Shown here in pieces: positions 10,328-18,285 of a stretch of DNA of 64,000 nucleotides. The DNA is from Slackia faecicanis (lineage in GTDB: Bacteria; Actinomycetota; Coriobacteriia; Coriobacteriales; Eggerthellaceae): contig NZ_QICB01000005.1 of the NCBI RefSeq assembly GCF_003725295.1, positions 1 to 64,000 of the forward strand, written 5' to 3'. Each line of letters opens with the position of its first letter. Positions within the stretch are counted from its first letter, which is position 1. Below the pieces are notes generated by a model. It made no database searches. It saw nothing but the letters and a program-made list of their open reading frames with translations, and was not told the origin of the DNA. Position numbers and translations under genes: made by a program.

Positions 10328-10834
10328 ATGTTCTACAGGGACGATAAAGTGGTGTATGCAAATTACGGCGTATGCACCGTATCGGAAACCGATGCCCGCA
10401 TGTCGATGGGCGGCGTCGAGCGCACGTACTACGTGCTGCTGCCGACGCGCGACCGCGGAGGCACGGTCTATGTGCCGGCCGACCACGAAGAGCTGATGCG
10501 CCCCATCATGAACCGCTCCGAAGCGATCGAGCTGGTCGAACACTACGACGACATCGAGACGGACGACTTCGCCGACAGCAATTCGCGCACGGTGGAAGAC
10601 CATTTCAAAAAGCTGCTGCGCCGCTGCGACTGCGCCACCGCCGTGTGCGTGGTCAAAACCATGAAAGCGCGCATCACCGAGCAGGAAAGCCGCAAGCACC
10701 TTCCTTCTTCGATGTACACCCGCCTGCTCGACCAGGCCGAGCACCAGGCCGCAAGCGAGCTTTCCGCCGCGCTGGACATCGCCGAAGCCGACGTGCCCGC
10801 CTATATCGAGAAGCATCGAATCGCCCGATTCTAA
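10328..10834 (+). CDS. CarD/CdnL-family transcription regulator
   Basis: A 168-residue protein. Its first 65 residues match the CarD RNA-polymerase-interacting (Tudor-like) domain (FYRDDKVVYANYGVCTV, YYVLLPTRDRGGTVYVP). The helical remainder is where CarD proteins contact promoter DNA. Family members bind RNA polymerase beta and stabilise open complexes, notably at rRNA promoters. The ATG at 10328 has TAAGGAG; an upstream in-frame start would add 23 unrelated residues. Monocistronic between Usp and purC. Confidence 0.85.
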   Translation: MFYRDDKVVYANYGVCTVSETDARMSMGGVERTYYVLLPTRDRGGTVYVPADHEELMRPIMNRSEAIELVEHYDDIETDDFADSNSRTVEDHFKKLLRRCDCATAVCVVKTMKARITEQESRKHLPSSMYTRLLDQAEHQAASELSAALDIAEADVPAYIEKHRIARF

Positions 10835-10974
10835 GCCCTCGTCCCGCGACTCCGGACGTCTCGCGACGAAGATGCCGACCGATAACGTATGTTAAATAAG
10901 CGTTAATCGAGTGTGCATGATGAAAATAAATCATCGCCGAGCACGTCATGACGCTACACTGCACCTGTATGAAA

Positions 10975-10994
10975 TACGTACCCGAAAGTACGTA
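10975..10994. promoter_or_regulatory. Palindrome upstream of purC
   Basis: TACGTAC (10975-10981) and GTACGTA (10988-10994) form a perfect 7-bp inverted repeat with a 6-base centre, 33 bases before the purC start and after a possible -10 (TACACT, 10954-10959). It could be an operator or a 5' hairpin. No comparable repeat is seen before purL. Confidence 0.4.
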
Positions 10995-11026
10995 CCGACA
11001 AAGCCAATAGCATAGGAAGGACCCTC

Positions 11027-11713
11027 ATGGCTAACGAACTCGTGTACTCCGGCAAGACCAAGGACGTCTTCGCCCTCGAAAACGGCAACTATCTGCTGAA
11101 GTTCAAGGATGACTGCACGGGCAAAGACGGTGTTTTCGATCCGGGCGAGAATTCCGTCGGTCTGACCATCGAGGGCGTGGGCGACGTGAACCTGCGCATG
11201 TCCATCTACTTCTTCGAGAAGATCAACGCCGCCGGCATCAAGACCCACTACGTGAACGCCGACCTCGAGAACACCACCATGGAGGTTCTGCCTGCCAAGG
11301 TGTTCGGCGAGGGCCTCGAGGTCATCTGCCGCCACAAGGCCGTGGGCTCGTTCTACCGCCGCTATAAGCAGTACGTCGAAGAAGGCGCCGACCTGCCCGC
11401 CTACGTCGAGACCACCTTCAAGAACGACGAGCTGGGCGACCCGCTGGTCACCAAGGACGGCCTGGTGGTCCTGGGCGTCATGACCGCCGAGCAGTACGAC
11501 CAGCTCAAGGACATGACCCAGAAGATCACCCAGATCGTCGCCGACGACCTGAAGGAGAAGGGCCTCGTGCTCTACGACATCAAGTTCGAGTTCGGCTACG
11601 ACGCCAACGGCGACGTCATCCTGATCGACGAGATCGCCTCCGGCAACATGCGCGTCTACAAAGACGGCGAGTACATCGACCCGATGACGCTCTCCGAGCT
11701 GTTCTTCGCCTAA
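11027..11713 (+). CDS. purC: SAICAR synthetase (phosphoribosylaminoimidazole-succinocarboxamide synthase)
   Basis: A 228-residue ATP-dependent ligase joining aspartate to CAIR in purine synthesis. N-terminal [20 protein letters not shown] and the C-terminal [11 protein letters not shown] region are typical. Length is normal for the bacterial monofunctional enzyme. GGAAGGA precedes the ATG. It is monocistronic with its own terminator; the other purine-synthesis gene in the window, purL, lies 6.5 kb away. Confidence 0.93.
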   Translation: MANELVYSGKTKDVFALENGNYLLKFKDDCTGKDGVFDPGENSVGLTIEGVGDVNLRMSIYFFEKINAAGIKTHYVNADLENTTMEVLPAKVFGEGLEVICRHKAVGSFYRRYKQYVEEGADLPAYVETTFKNDELGDPLVTKDGLVVLGVMTAEQYDQLKDMTQKITQIVADDLKEKGLVLYDIKFEFGYDANGDVILIDEIASGNMRVYKDGEYIDPMTLSELFFA

Positions 11714-11736
11714 GCGAAACCGCATCTCGAAAACAG

Positions 11737-11773
11737 CGAAGCCCGTTCCGTCATGGAGCGGGCTTCGTTTTTT
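11737..11773 (+). terminator. Rho-independent terminator of purC
   Basis: A 13-bp stem (11737-11749 with 11755-11767, one G-T pair) with a 5-base loop is followed by six T. Confidence 0.92.
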
Positions 11774-11938
11774 CACGCGTGCCGCGCATCCGTATTCGAC
11801 TGAATAAGCGCCCCGGACGCATTTTTGTCCTCTAAGCCACGCGTGCTGCCTGTGCACGAAAAAACGGGCGGCCGAAACGGAGAACCTCCGCCTCGGCCGC
11901 CCGCTCAGGCCATGGGATTCGATCGCGCCGCGAAACGC

Positions 11939-12793
11939 CTACGCGCGCAGCGTCACGCCATCGGGAAGCTCGATGCTCGCAAGATCGAACTCGTCTTCTT
12001 CGGGCTTCTCCTCCACCGCAGGCGCCTCCTCGACTGCGGGAGCGGCGAATGCGGCGTCGAAGGCATCGAGATGCGTGCGCGGCACGGCGAACACCACGCG
12101 GCCGATCACGCCTGGATGCGCTTCGATCCATGCCTTGAACAGACCGATGACCTGCGACGGATCGTAACCGAGACGTCCGCAGGCGAAGGCGTTGCACACA
12201 AGCGTCTCGCACTCGTTGGCGGCGGCGATGCGCATAATCGCCTCGATGCGGCCGACAAGCGCCGCGTCGCATTCGCGCTCGCTGCGGTGGTTCTCGAGCG
12301 CTTTGACACGCATGGGCTCGGCCACCGCCATCACGTCGGCCGTGCGCATGGAGCCGTCGTGCGGAAACACCACGCCCGGCATGTATGCCACGCGGTCGGT
12401 GAACAGGCCGCCGCGGCGATAATCGCGGTTCCGGCCGTGATAGACGTCCTCGATGCCGCACAGAATCTGATAGAGATTGCTTTCCGAGCACAGGATCTGC
12501 TCGGGGCCGAACGCGCCGTCTTCGTAAGCGCCGCCCGGACGGGCGAACGACGCCGGATCCACCACGACGGTCTTGCCGGACGCATGGCGGTACATGGCCA
12601 TGGGCTCGAACGCGCCGGTCACGATGGTCTCAGTGGCGTCGAACGACGGCTCGGGCACCGGCAGCTCGCGGCCCTGGCCCTCTTCGTAGATGACGGTCGC
12701 CTCGACGGACGCCTGCGTCTCCTCGCCCAAAGCGCCCTTCATCAACGCGCTGTGCTTGGAAGCCTCGATCTTGCGCTCTTCGCGATCGGCCAT
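11939..12793 (-). CDS. TIGR02452 / bacterial PARG-like protein with altered catalytic motif
   Basis: A 284-residue protein of the TIGR02452 (DUF2263) family, related to bacterial-type poly(ADP-ribose) glycohydrolases. The ADP-ribose-binding region is recognisable (PGGAYEDGAFGPEQILC, residues 86-102). The usual GGG...QEE signature reads GGA...PEQ, so the second Glu, the catalytic one in characterised PARGs, is Gln99. It may be a non-hydrolytic ADP-ribose binder or use another residue. An acidic, Pro/Glu-rich tail begins near residue 250. The ATG at 12793 has AGAGGAGG; an earlier in-frame start at 12817 lacks one. It lies 92 bases downstream of the Mo/haem operon. Confidence 0.8.
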   Translation of the reverse strand: MADREERKIEASKHSALMKGALGEETQASVEATVIYEEGQGRELPVPEPSFDATETIVTGAFEPMAMYRHASGKTVVVDPASFARPGGAYEDGAFGPEQILCSESNLYQILCGIEDVYHGRNRDYRRGGLFTDRVAYMPGVVFPHDGSMRTADVMAVAEPMRVKALENHRSERECDAALVGRIEAIMRIAAANECETLVCNAFACGRLGYDPSQVIGLFKAWIEAHPGVIGRVVFAVPRTHLDAFDAAFAAPAVEEAPAVEEKPEEDEFDLASIELPDGVTLRA

Positions 12794-12885
12794 ATATCCT
12801 CCTCTTCGCTTTCCCAACTTCGCAATCCATAATAGCGAACGAAATAGAAGACCACGACGGTACGCATCGGCAAAAGCCGCTCGTC

Positions 12886-13449
12886 TTAACCAGAAATATA
12901 CGTTTTGCAGATCGCCGCCACGGGCGAATGCACTCCGTCCTCATTGACGGCCCTCACCATCATTGCAACATCACCGGGCTCCAAAGGCGTCCACGAAAAC
13001 GACCACGTGGTGATTTTACCCGGTACCGACTGGGGAGTTTCGTAAAAGCTCCACGATACGCCGCCGTCGACGGAAAACTCAATGCCCGAGATCGCTCTGT
13101 CGAAATCATCCGCCCATCCCTCTATTCTCGACGGAAGCCCCACGCACCCCTCGCAATCGCATACCGCCGAAACGTTGGGCCTGTTCTGGTAATCACGACC
13201 ATCATCGACGAAATCGGGCAAAACCGGCTCTTCCTGCTCTGACAAGAACTCGATTCGCACAATATCCCTCAAAAAGTACTTTGCTGGCAGACCTGGAATC
13301 CAGAGCTGGTTCGCGCCGCCCATCACGCCCGCAACGTCTTCCCCGTTGACCTTGTTGACGACAATGGCCCCGCGCTCGATCAGCATCTTGAGAGAGAACC
13401 TCTCTTCTCGCCCGTCCGCACAGGTGAACAAGACAACGTTTTTCTTCAT
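12886..13449 (-). CDS. C-terminal half of a sulfite-oxidase-like molybdopterin protein
   Basis: A 187-residue protein that starts in the middle of a sulfite-oxidase-type molybdopterin fold. VMGGANQLWIPGLPAKYFLRDIVRIEF corresponds to the second half of the Moco domain, followed by an Ig-like dimerisation domain (SVDGGVSWSFYETP). It has no signal peptide or Moco cysteine. The missing first half matches the protein at 14278-14760, so together they make one full-length enzyme. The ATG at 13449 has GAGGAGG six bases upstream, so this half has its own translation start. Export of this half, if it joins the other, is unexplained. Confidence 0.7.
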   Translation of the reverse strand: MKKNVVLFTCADGREERFSLKMLIERGAIVVNKVNGEDVAGVMGGANQLWIPGLPAKYFLRDIVRIEFLSEQEEPVLPDFVDDGRDYQNRPNVSAVCDCEGCVGLPSRIEGWADDFDRAISGIEFSVDGGVSWSFYETPQSVPGKITTWSFSWTPLEPGDVAMMVRAVNEDGVHSPVAAICKTYISG

Positions 13450-13474
13450 CCGAATCCTCCTCATCAAGGCCCCC

Positions 13475-13514
13475 TGCATAAAAGGCCGCGACCCGAAGCC
13501 GGGCCACGGCCTTG
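13475..13514 (-). terminator. Terminator-like hairpin before the C-terminal-half gene
   Basis: On the minus strand a GC-rich stem (outer arms 13482-13488 and 13507-13513, with more pairing inside) is followed by TTTTAT. A second perfect hairpin (13521-13527 with 13534-13540) lies just before it. Both sit between the cytochrome gene and the C-terminal-half gene, so they could attenuate the latter. Confidence 0.6.
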
Positions 13515-13564
13515 TGAGAGACCCGGGATATTCCCCGGGTCGCATCGGTTTTCGACGCCACAAT

Positions 13565-14221
13565 TTAGTCGACAACCCAGCCTTCGGGCACAACGGCGTT
13601 ATCGTGGCATTTCGCGCAAAACATAACCGAAGCCCTATGGGCCTTATGGCATTCACTACATTGCAGTTCTCCGTGCTGCGTCGAATCATGGGGATTGATT
13701 TCGTATTCGTCGGTCTTTGAAACAAGGCCTTCGCGGCCATATCCATGGCAATCCTCATTCATACAGAATGAATCGGAAGGCCCTCCCCTCGCCTCGACAA
13801 GGTCTTCCAGAGAGGTCTCGTCGAGCGGGAATTTGTAATTGCCTGCAATCCAGCCGACGCCTTCGGCGATCTGCTCGGTCAGCGTAGGCACGTGACATTC
13901 AAGACACGTGGTGCCACTGGCCTGCCTATGCGATACCGCAAGCATCGATGACGTGTTTTCAACCGTCTCGCCATACTTGTCGACACCTCCAACGCCGGGC
14001 TCTTGCTCGTATGTCGCCAGATATCCATCCATGGGAACATGGCATATTGCCGCGCAGAAATTCGGCTGTTCATGCCAAGCCCAAAGACCCGACCCCGCTG
14101 CAATCGCAACAACGACCGCGACGATGATCGCAACACCCATCTTCCTAGAAACAGGCCTCTTTCCGCCTTCAACATAGTCGCAAGAAGCATCGACCGATGT
14201 GTTCGTTTTCCCTTCAGCCAT
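13565..14221 (-). CDS. Membrane-anchored multihaem cytochrome c, NapC/NrfH-like
   Basis: A 218-residue protein with one N-terminal membrane anchor (about residues 29-47) and an exported haem domain. Canonical CXXCH sites occur at 106-110, 188-192 and 202-206. Two expanded sites, CX3CH at 56-61 and CX4CH at 153-159, sit where further haems would be expected. NapC/NrfH-type proteins take electrons from membrane quinols and pass them to exported reductases. Of two adjacent ATGs, 14221 is chosen because AAGGAG is six bases upstream. It lies between the two halves of a sulfite-oxidase-like protein. Haem number (3-5) is uncertain. Confidence 0.8.
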   Translation of the reverse strand: MAEGKTNTSVDASCDYVEGGKRPVSRKMGVAIIVAVVVAIAAGSGLWAWHEQPNFCAAICHVPMDGYLATYEQEPGVGGVDKYGETVENTSSMLAVSHRQASGTTCLECHVPTLTEQIAEGVGWIAGNYKFPLDETSLEDLVEARGGPSDSFCMNEDCHGYGREGLVSKTDEYEINPHDSTQHGELQCSECHKAHRASVMFCAKCHDNAVVPEGWVVD

Positions 14222-14277
14222 CATCGCTCCTTCGTAAATCCAGACTGCTGCATCCTGGATTCAAACAAGGTGTTCGC

Positions 14278-14760
14278 CTATTCGACACCCATCATGACGG
14301 CCATGGACTTAATGCTCATTCCGGAGACCTCAGCATTGGCAACCGCCCCACCTCCAGCAATGTTGGACGAACAGGCGCATCCAACGATCTTGGTCGAAGG
14401 CTTGCCGTCAAGCATGTCTTCTATACAGGCGATCATCTCAGCCGAACCGTTTTTCACGATCGTCTTCAAGCCCATATGCGACAGGTCATACGCAGGAAGC
14501 GATGCGCACACGGCCGAAGATGCCTTGGCGAATACACCCCTGATGGCCTCATTTGCCGTAATGGCATCCTGAGTGTACGAAAATTCTCCCTGCACGATCG
14601 CCGCGGCAGATTCGGATTGCTTGCTGGATTCCTCCCACATGGAGCAATCCGCCGTAGGTTCGACGTCGACCGGCGACTCGGCAAGTGCGGGCGCCACAGC
14701 GATACCGCCCAACAAGATAGCCGACCCGATGACGGAACCCGTCATTTTAACAACGCTCAT
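14278..14760 (-). CDS. N-terminal half of a sulfite-oxidase-like molybdopterin protein, secreted
   Basis: A 160-residue protein with a Sec-type signal peptide cleaved probably after ALA (residue 27). The rest resembles the first half of a sulfite-oxidase-type Moco domain. C130-S-S-N aligns with the Mo-ligand segment C296-D-G-N of the neighbouring fusion protein. The chain ends at VSGMSIKSMAVMMGVE, exactly where the 12886-13449 protein continues. No twin-arginine motif is present. It starts ten bases after the upstream gene, with GAGGTGA before the ATG. It could be half of a two-chain enzyme, or a decayed gene. Confidence 0.7.
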   Translation of the reverse strand: MSVVKMTGSVIGSAILLGGIAVAPALAESPVDVEPTADCSMWEESSKQSESAAAIVQGEFSYTQDAITANEAIRGVFAKASSAVCASLPAYDLSHMGLKTIVKNGSAEMIACIEDMLDGKPSTKIVGCACSSNIAGGGAVANAEVSGMSIKSMAVMMGVE

Positions 14761-14770
14761 GATTTCACCT

Positions 14771-16366
14771 CTATTCGGTCACCTTGACGATGACGTTCGC
14801 GCATTCATCCGGGAACCCAGCAGCATCGGTGGTTTCAAGCGCGGGATCGAGGTTGTCGATCGCCTTCACCTTGAGCACGTACGTGCCTGCTTTCTCGGGA
14901 GTCCATGTTCCTTCGAACGTCAGCCAAACAGCAGGGTCGTGGTCGGCAGGAACATCGATGGTGTTCCAGGTGTGACCGTAGTCCGCGCTGAAGGCGACCT
15001 GGGAAACCTTGTGTCCCTTTGCCATGTGCTCGTACACATAGCCCTTCAGATCGACCGTCTCTCCGACCTTGAACTCTGCGCCGTCTTCTAGATACATCCA
15101 ACCGGCGGTCTTATCGGCAGAATTAGTCGCGCCAGGAAGCCAGTTGTCGGCAAAACCCTCGGCGCTGTCATTGAAGTGCAAGCCGGTGACGTACTTGGGC
15201 ATGTATGCGCCGCCGACGCCGGGATGCAGAAGAACGAGCGGATAGCCCTGAGCCTCGGTGAGCTGCTCATCGTTGTACTCATATGCGAGAATCGCCTCGT
15301 CTTCGAGCATGGTTTCGACATCAAAACTGAAGCCGAAGCAATTCCAGCCGTCGTACGTATCCGCCTGAACAGCCTTCATGCCGTCTTCAAGCCCGCCACA
15401 TGCGTCGATGAAGTCCTTGAAGGAAACGCCCTTGGCAACCCATGTGGAAATCAACGGGCCGTTGTTGATGTTGCCGTCGCAATTCTGCGTGAGCAACTTC
15501 TCGGTGGTAGGCAAGGCTTTGATTTCGTCAAGCGTCCAGACATTTTTGCCCTTGACGCCCGAAACCTCGACGGTCCAGTTGGCGATTTCCTCTTCAGTGT
15601 ATTCGGGCAAGCCCAGATTCACGGCATGGAAGAAATACGGGGTTCCGTCTTCGAACGTCGAAATGGGCTGATCGAAAGCAATGTCCTGGAGAACGAACGA
15701 ATCGTCCCAGACGACGTCGGCAAGGTTGCTGTTGCCGATGCCGATGCTATCCATCTTCATGGAAATCTCCTTGCGGATATCGGCATAGCCGCTAATCTCA
15801 GCCTGATACTTGTAATCGTCCCAAAGAACCATATCACCAGCAAGGTTGTGAGCATGGCAGCTCATGCAGTTGCCGTTGTCTTTGAATTCCTGGGAAGACA
15901 TATGTATCGAGTGGAGCGAGTCCTTGAGATTGGGGCCCGTCGCCATCATGTCGAAGCCGAAGTGGCAAACGGTGCAGTCGCGATACGTGTAATCCTTGCC
16001 GTAGCCAGGCTGCCCGACGACATGCACGTAATCGCCCGCGGTCAAATTATGAATGGTCTGGTACATGCTCTCATGGCACGAACCGCATCCGCGGTTTCCT
16101 GCGTTGAGAATCTCACGGTTATACCACGTGTCGGTAAAGACGCCCGCATCATTGACCGTGAAGTCCTTCGCGTTCACCGCAGAGAACTCGCTGCCGTCCT
16201 GCTGCGTCACCTCCTGCTTGCCGTCCTTTTGAACGACCTCGTTTTCCTGTGGGGCACATGCGGCCAGGCACAGCGCGAAAGCAATCGCCATGACACACGA
16301 AACAACGATTACAAGACGCAAGGTGCGTGACTTGTGGCTTGCGGTTTTGCCGCCCTTATCGCTCAT
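14771..16366 (-). CDS. Triheme cytochrome c / sulfite-oxidase-like molybdopterin fusion lipoprotein
   Basis: A 531-residue exported lipoprotein. The signal ends in a lipobox LAAC (Cys37). Three haem sites follow: CGSCH (94-98), CTVCH (131-135) and CMSCH (167-171). Residues ~255-430 are a sulfite-oxidase-type Moco domain with candidate Mo ligand Cys296 (NCDGN), ending in an Ig-like dimerisation domain. It is likely an extracytoplasmic oxidoreductase with electrons passing through its own haems and the downstream NapC-like cytochrome. The substrate is not predictable. The ATG at 16366 has AGGAGGGG; upstream in-frame codons to 16465 give an unlikely N-terminus. First gene of the operon. Confidence 0.8.
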   Translation of the reverse strand: MSDKGGKTASHKSRTLRLVIVVSCVMAIAFALCLAACAPQENEVVQKDGKQEVTQQDGSEFSAVNAKDFTVNDAGVFTDTWYNREILNAGNRGCGSCHESMYQTIHNLTAGDYVHVVGQPGYGKDYTYRDCTVCHFGFDMMATGPNLKDSLHSIHMSSQEFKDNGNCMSCHAHNLAGDMVLWDDYKYQAEISGYADIRKEISMKMDSIGIGNSNLADVVWDDSFVLQDIAFDQPISTFEDGTPYFFHAVNLGLPEYTEEEIANWTVEVSGVKGKNVWTLDEIKALPTTEKLLTQNCDGNINNGPLISTWVAKGVSFKDFIDACGGLEDGMKAVQADTYDGWNCFGFSFDVETMLEDEAILAYEYNDEQLTEAQGYPLVLLHPGVGGAYMPKYVTGLHFNDSAEGFADNWLPGATNSADKTAGWMYLEDGAEFKVGETVDLKGYVYEHMAKGHKVSQVAFSADYGHTWNTIDVPADHDPAVWLTFEGTWTPEKAGTYVLKVKAIDNLDPALETTDAAGFPDECANVIVKVTE

Positions 16367-16515
16367 ACCCTTCCCCTCCTTTCCTTTTCCAGAGGCTCGT
16401 TTCCTTTTCCCCGATCGAGCCCGATAATTCGAGTTTAGCGAAATCACCCGTTTCCGAATCGTCATGCATTGGGTATACGTGCAGGTTTCCTTCGTTTAAA
16501 AAATCGAACGAAATC

Positions 16516-16551
16516 CCTAGTGAAAGCCAATTTACCCAAAGATTGACTAGG
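16516..16551. promoter_or_regulatory. Inverted repeat in the divergent regulator-operon region
   Basis: CCTAGT (16516-16521) and ACTAGG (16546-16551) form a 6-bp inverted repeat 24 bases apart in the 244-base region between the Mo/haem operon and the LuxR gene. TTGACT overlaps the right arm (16544-16549). It could be an operator for the LuxR protein. Confidence 0.3.
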
Positions 16552-16610
16552 CGATTATCCATAGGGCGGCATATCATCGATAAACCCGCCTGACGTCGAA
16601 GGAGCCCGCG

Positions 16611-18107
16611 TTGAGCAAAGACTTCTCTTTCCTGAAATCCCTACCGGCCCACGCGATGCCTCTCCTCGTCGCGATGTGTTTGTACGTCGTGTGGTTCGGC
16701 TCGATCCACGATACCTATCCGTGGCTCGTCGCCCTCGATTCGTACTCCTCGAAAGCAGACGGCCTTCTCTATTCGCAACTCGTCTGCCTTGCTCGCCCCG
16801 CAGGATTTGTCATAGGAGCACTTGCCGCCATAGCCTCTATGAATCGTAGCGGCTCGCTTTTCACCACCAGAAGCATCCGTGCGATCTTCCTCCTCCAGCT
16901 CGTCGCGCATGTGGTTTCATGGCTGGGGATTTGCCTGTTCGACGCCCGCTGGACCATTGCGTTTGCCGTGCAGTTCTCAACCTCGTTCTGCACATCCATC
17001 CTAGCGTGCCTCTTTTTAAGGAAGATCGAACCCTTCGGATACGAGTTCGGGGCAAGCGCCATCGTATGCTGCGTTCTCGTCGCCTCGCTTGCCGTATTCG
17101 TCGAAAAGAGCGTCCCCGCCCACACCACGTCGATGCTCGCCCTCGCCATTCGGGGCTGCATCCTTTGCATTCCGCTGGTCGCAAGCTTCACAATCATCGA
17201 AAGATCAGCCCTATCGAACGCAGAAATGAGAAAGAACCCGGCGCCCGAGAGGCGCCTGCATGCGAAATTCCCGCTTCCCCTTGCATCGCATCTCGTCCTT
17301 TACGGATTCGTATTCGGCATGCTCCATATGATCGGCGGCGTCGTCGAAAGCTGGTCGACCGCCGATTTCGCCTTTGCGCTTTTCGCATCGGTGACCATAT
17401 GCGTCGCCTTCTCGCATCTATTCATGAAAAAAGGACGACGCTGGAAGGTATGGGAGACAATTCGAGCCGTTGTCTTTCCTTTGACGATAATAGGATTTCT
17501 GCTCGTTCCCGCATCATTGAGCAGCAACGCGGCTTCAACGGCCATATCTTCAGCCGAGCTGCTTTACGATATGGTATTCGTCCACGCATGTCTCATCCTC
17601 ATGCGCATCAGTTCGGCCCGGCCCTTTGCAATCGTTGCCAAGGGAATTCTCCTGAAAAACATCGGAGCATTCCTCGGGGGTCTCTTCTCCATAACAGGAC
17701 TTGAAGGAGGCCGCCTTCTCGTTGGCGCCATGCATCTCAACATGGCCGTTCTTGTCGTAGGGCTTCTTGCCGTAGCCACGTTCTGGGTCGGCTCCGACCA
17801 AGACATCGACAAGGTATGGGGTCTCCGCAAAAAACTGGACCCTAAATACCTCTACGACAAATCGCTTCGCCAGCGATGCGAGACCGCATCCGAGCAGTAC
17901 GGGCTCACTCCGCGAGAAAGCGGAATCTTACTTGCCTTATCTCAAGGAAAAACTCCCTCCGCCATCGCGGAAGAGCTCGTCATATCGGTCCACACCGTAA
18001 GAGCACACATCCGCAGCATCCATACCAAGCTCGAGGTCCATTCCTTGCCTGAAATCGAAGCGAAGCTAAAGAGCATAAAAATAGACGAAAGACAGCTTTG
18101 GAAATAA
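16611..18107 (+). CDS. LuxR-family regulator with multi-pass membrane N-terminus
   Basis: A 498-residue protein with about twelve hydrophobic segments over residues 10-400 and a C-terminal LuxR/GerE helix-turn-helix (YGLTPRESGILLALSQGKTPSAIAEELVISVHTVRAHI). This architecture is common in Eggerthellaceae, often next to respiratory oxidoreductase operons. It probably senses a signal at or in the membrane and controls the divergent Mo/haem operon; that is inference from position. The start is TTG at 16611, supported by GAAGGAG six bases upstream and no better in-frame start. Confidence 0.85.
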   Translation: MSKDFSFLKSLPAHAMPLLVAMCLYVVWFGSIHDTYPWLVALDSYSSKADGLLYSQLVCLARPAGFVIGALAAIASMNRSGSLFTTRSIRAIFLLQLVAHVVSWLGICLFDARWTIAFAVQFSTSFCTSILACLFLRKIEPFGYEFGASAIVCCVLVASLAVFVEKSVPAHTTSMLALAIRGCILCIPLVASFTIIERSALSNAEMRKNPAPERRLHAKFPLPLASHLVLYGFVFGMLHMIGGVVESWSTADFAFALFASVTICVAFSHLFMKKGRRWKVWETIRAVVFPLTIIGFLLVPASLSSNAASTAISSAELLYDMVFVHACLILMRISSARPFAIVAKGILLKNIGAFLGGLFSITGLEGGRLLVGAMHLNMAVLVVGLLAVATFWVGSDQDIDKVWGLRKKLDPKYLYDKSLRQRCETASEQYGLTPRESGILLALSQGKTPSAIAEELVISVHTVRAHIRSIHTKLEVHSLPEIEAKLKSIKIDERQLWK

Positions 18108-18285
18108 AGCAGCTCCTATAGATTCCCCGTTGTATGCAAGAAATGCGCACGATGCGCAGGCATAGGCTTTATGATAGGTTTGATACGCGTTTTCACCCCG
18201 CGGCGGCTCGATCGGCCGATCGCAGGCGCGCGGGACGACGCAACCGACCGACTTCTACCAAGACTCCCGGGAAGGTAGGAAACCC

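Noticed and set aside
12886-13758. A 290-codon minus-strand frame that would extend the C-terminal-half gene upstream through the cytochrome gene region.
   Set aside because: The extra 103 codons overlap the cytochrome gene in another frame and do not resemble a protein. ATG 13449 has a strong ribosome binding site exactly where the molybdopterin-fold similarity begins.
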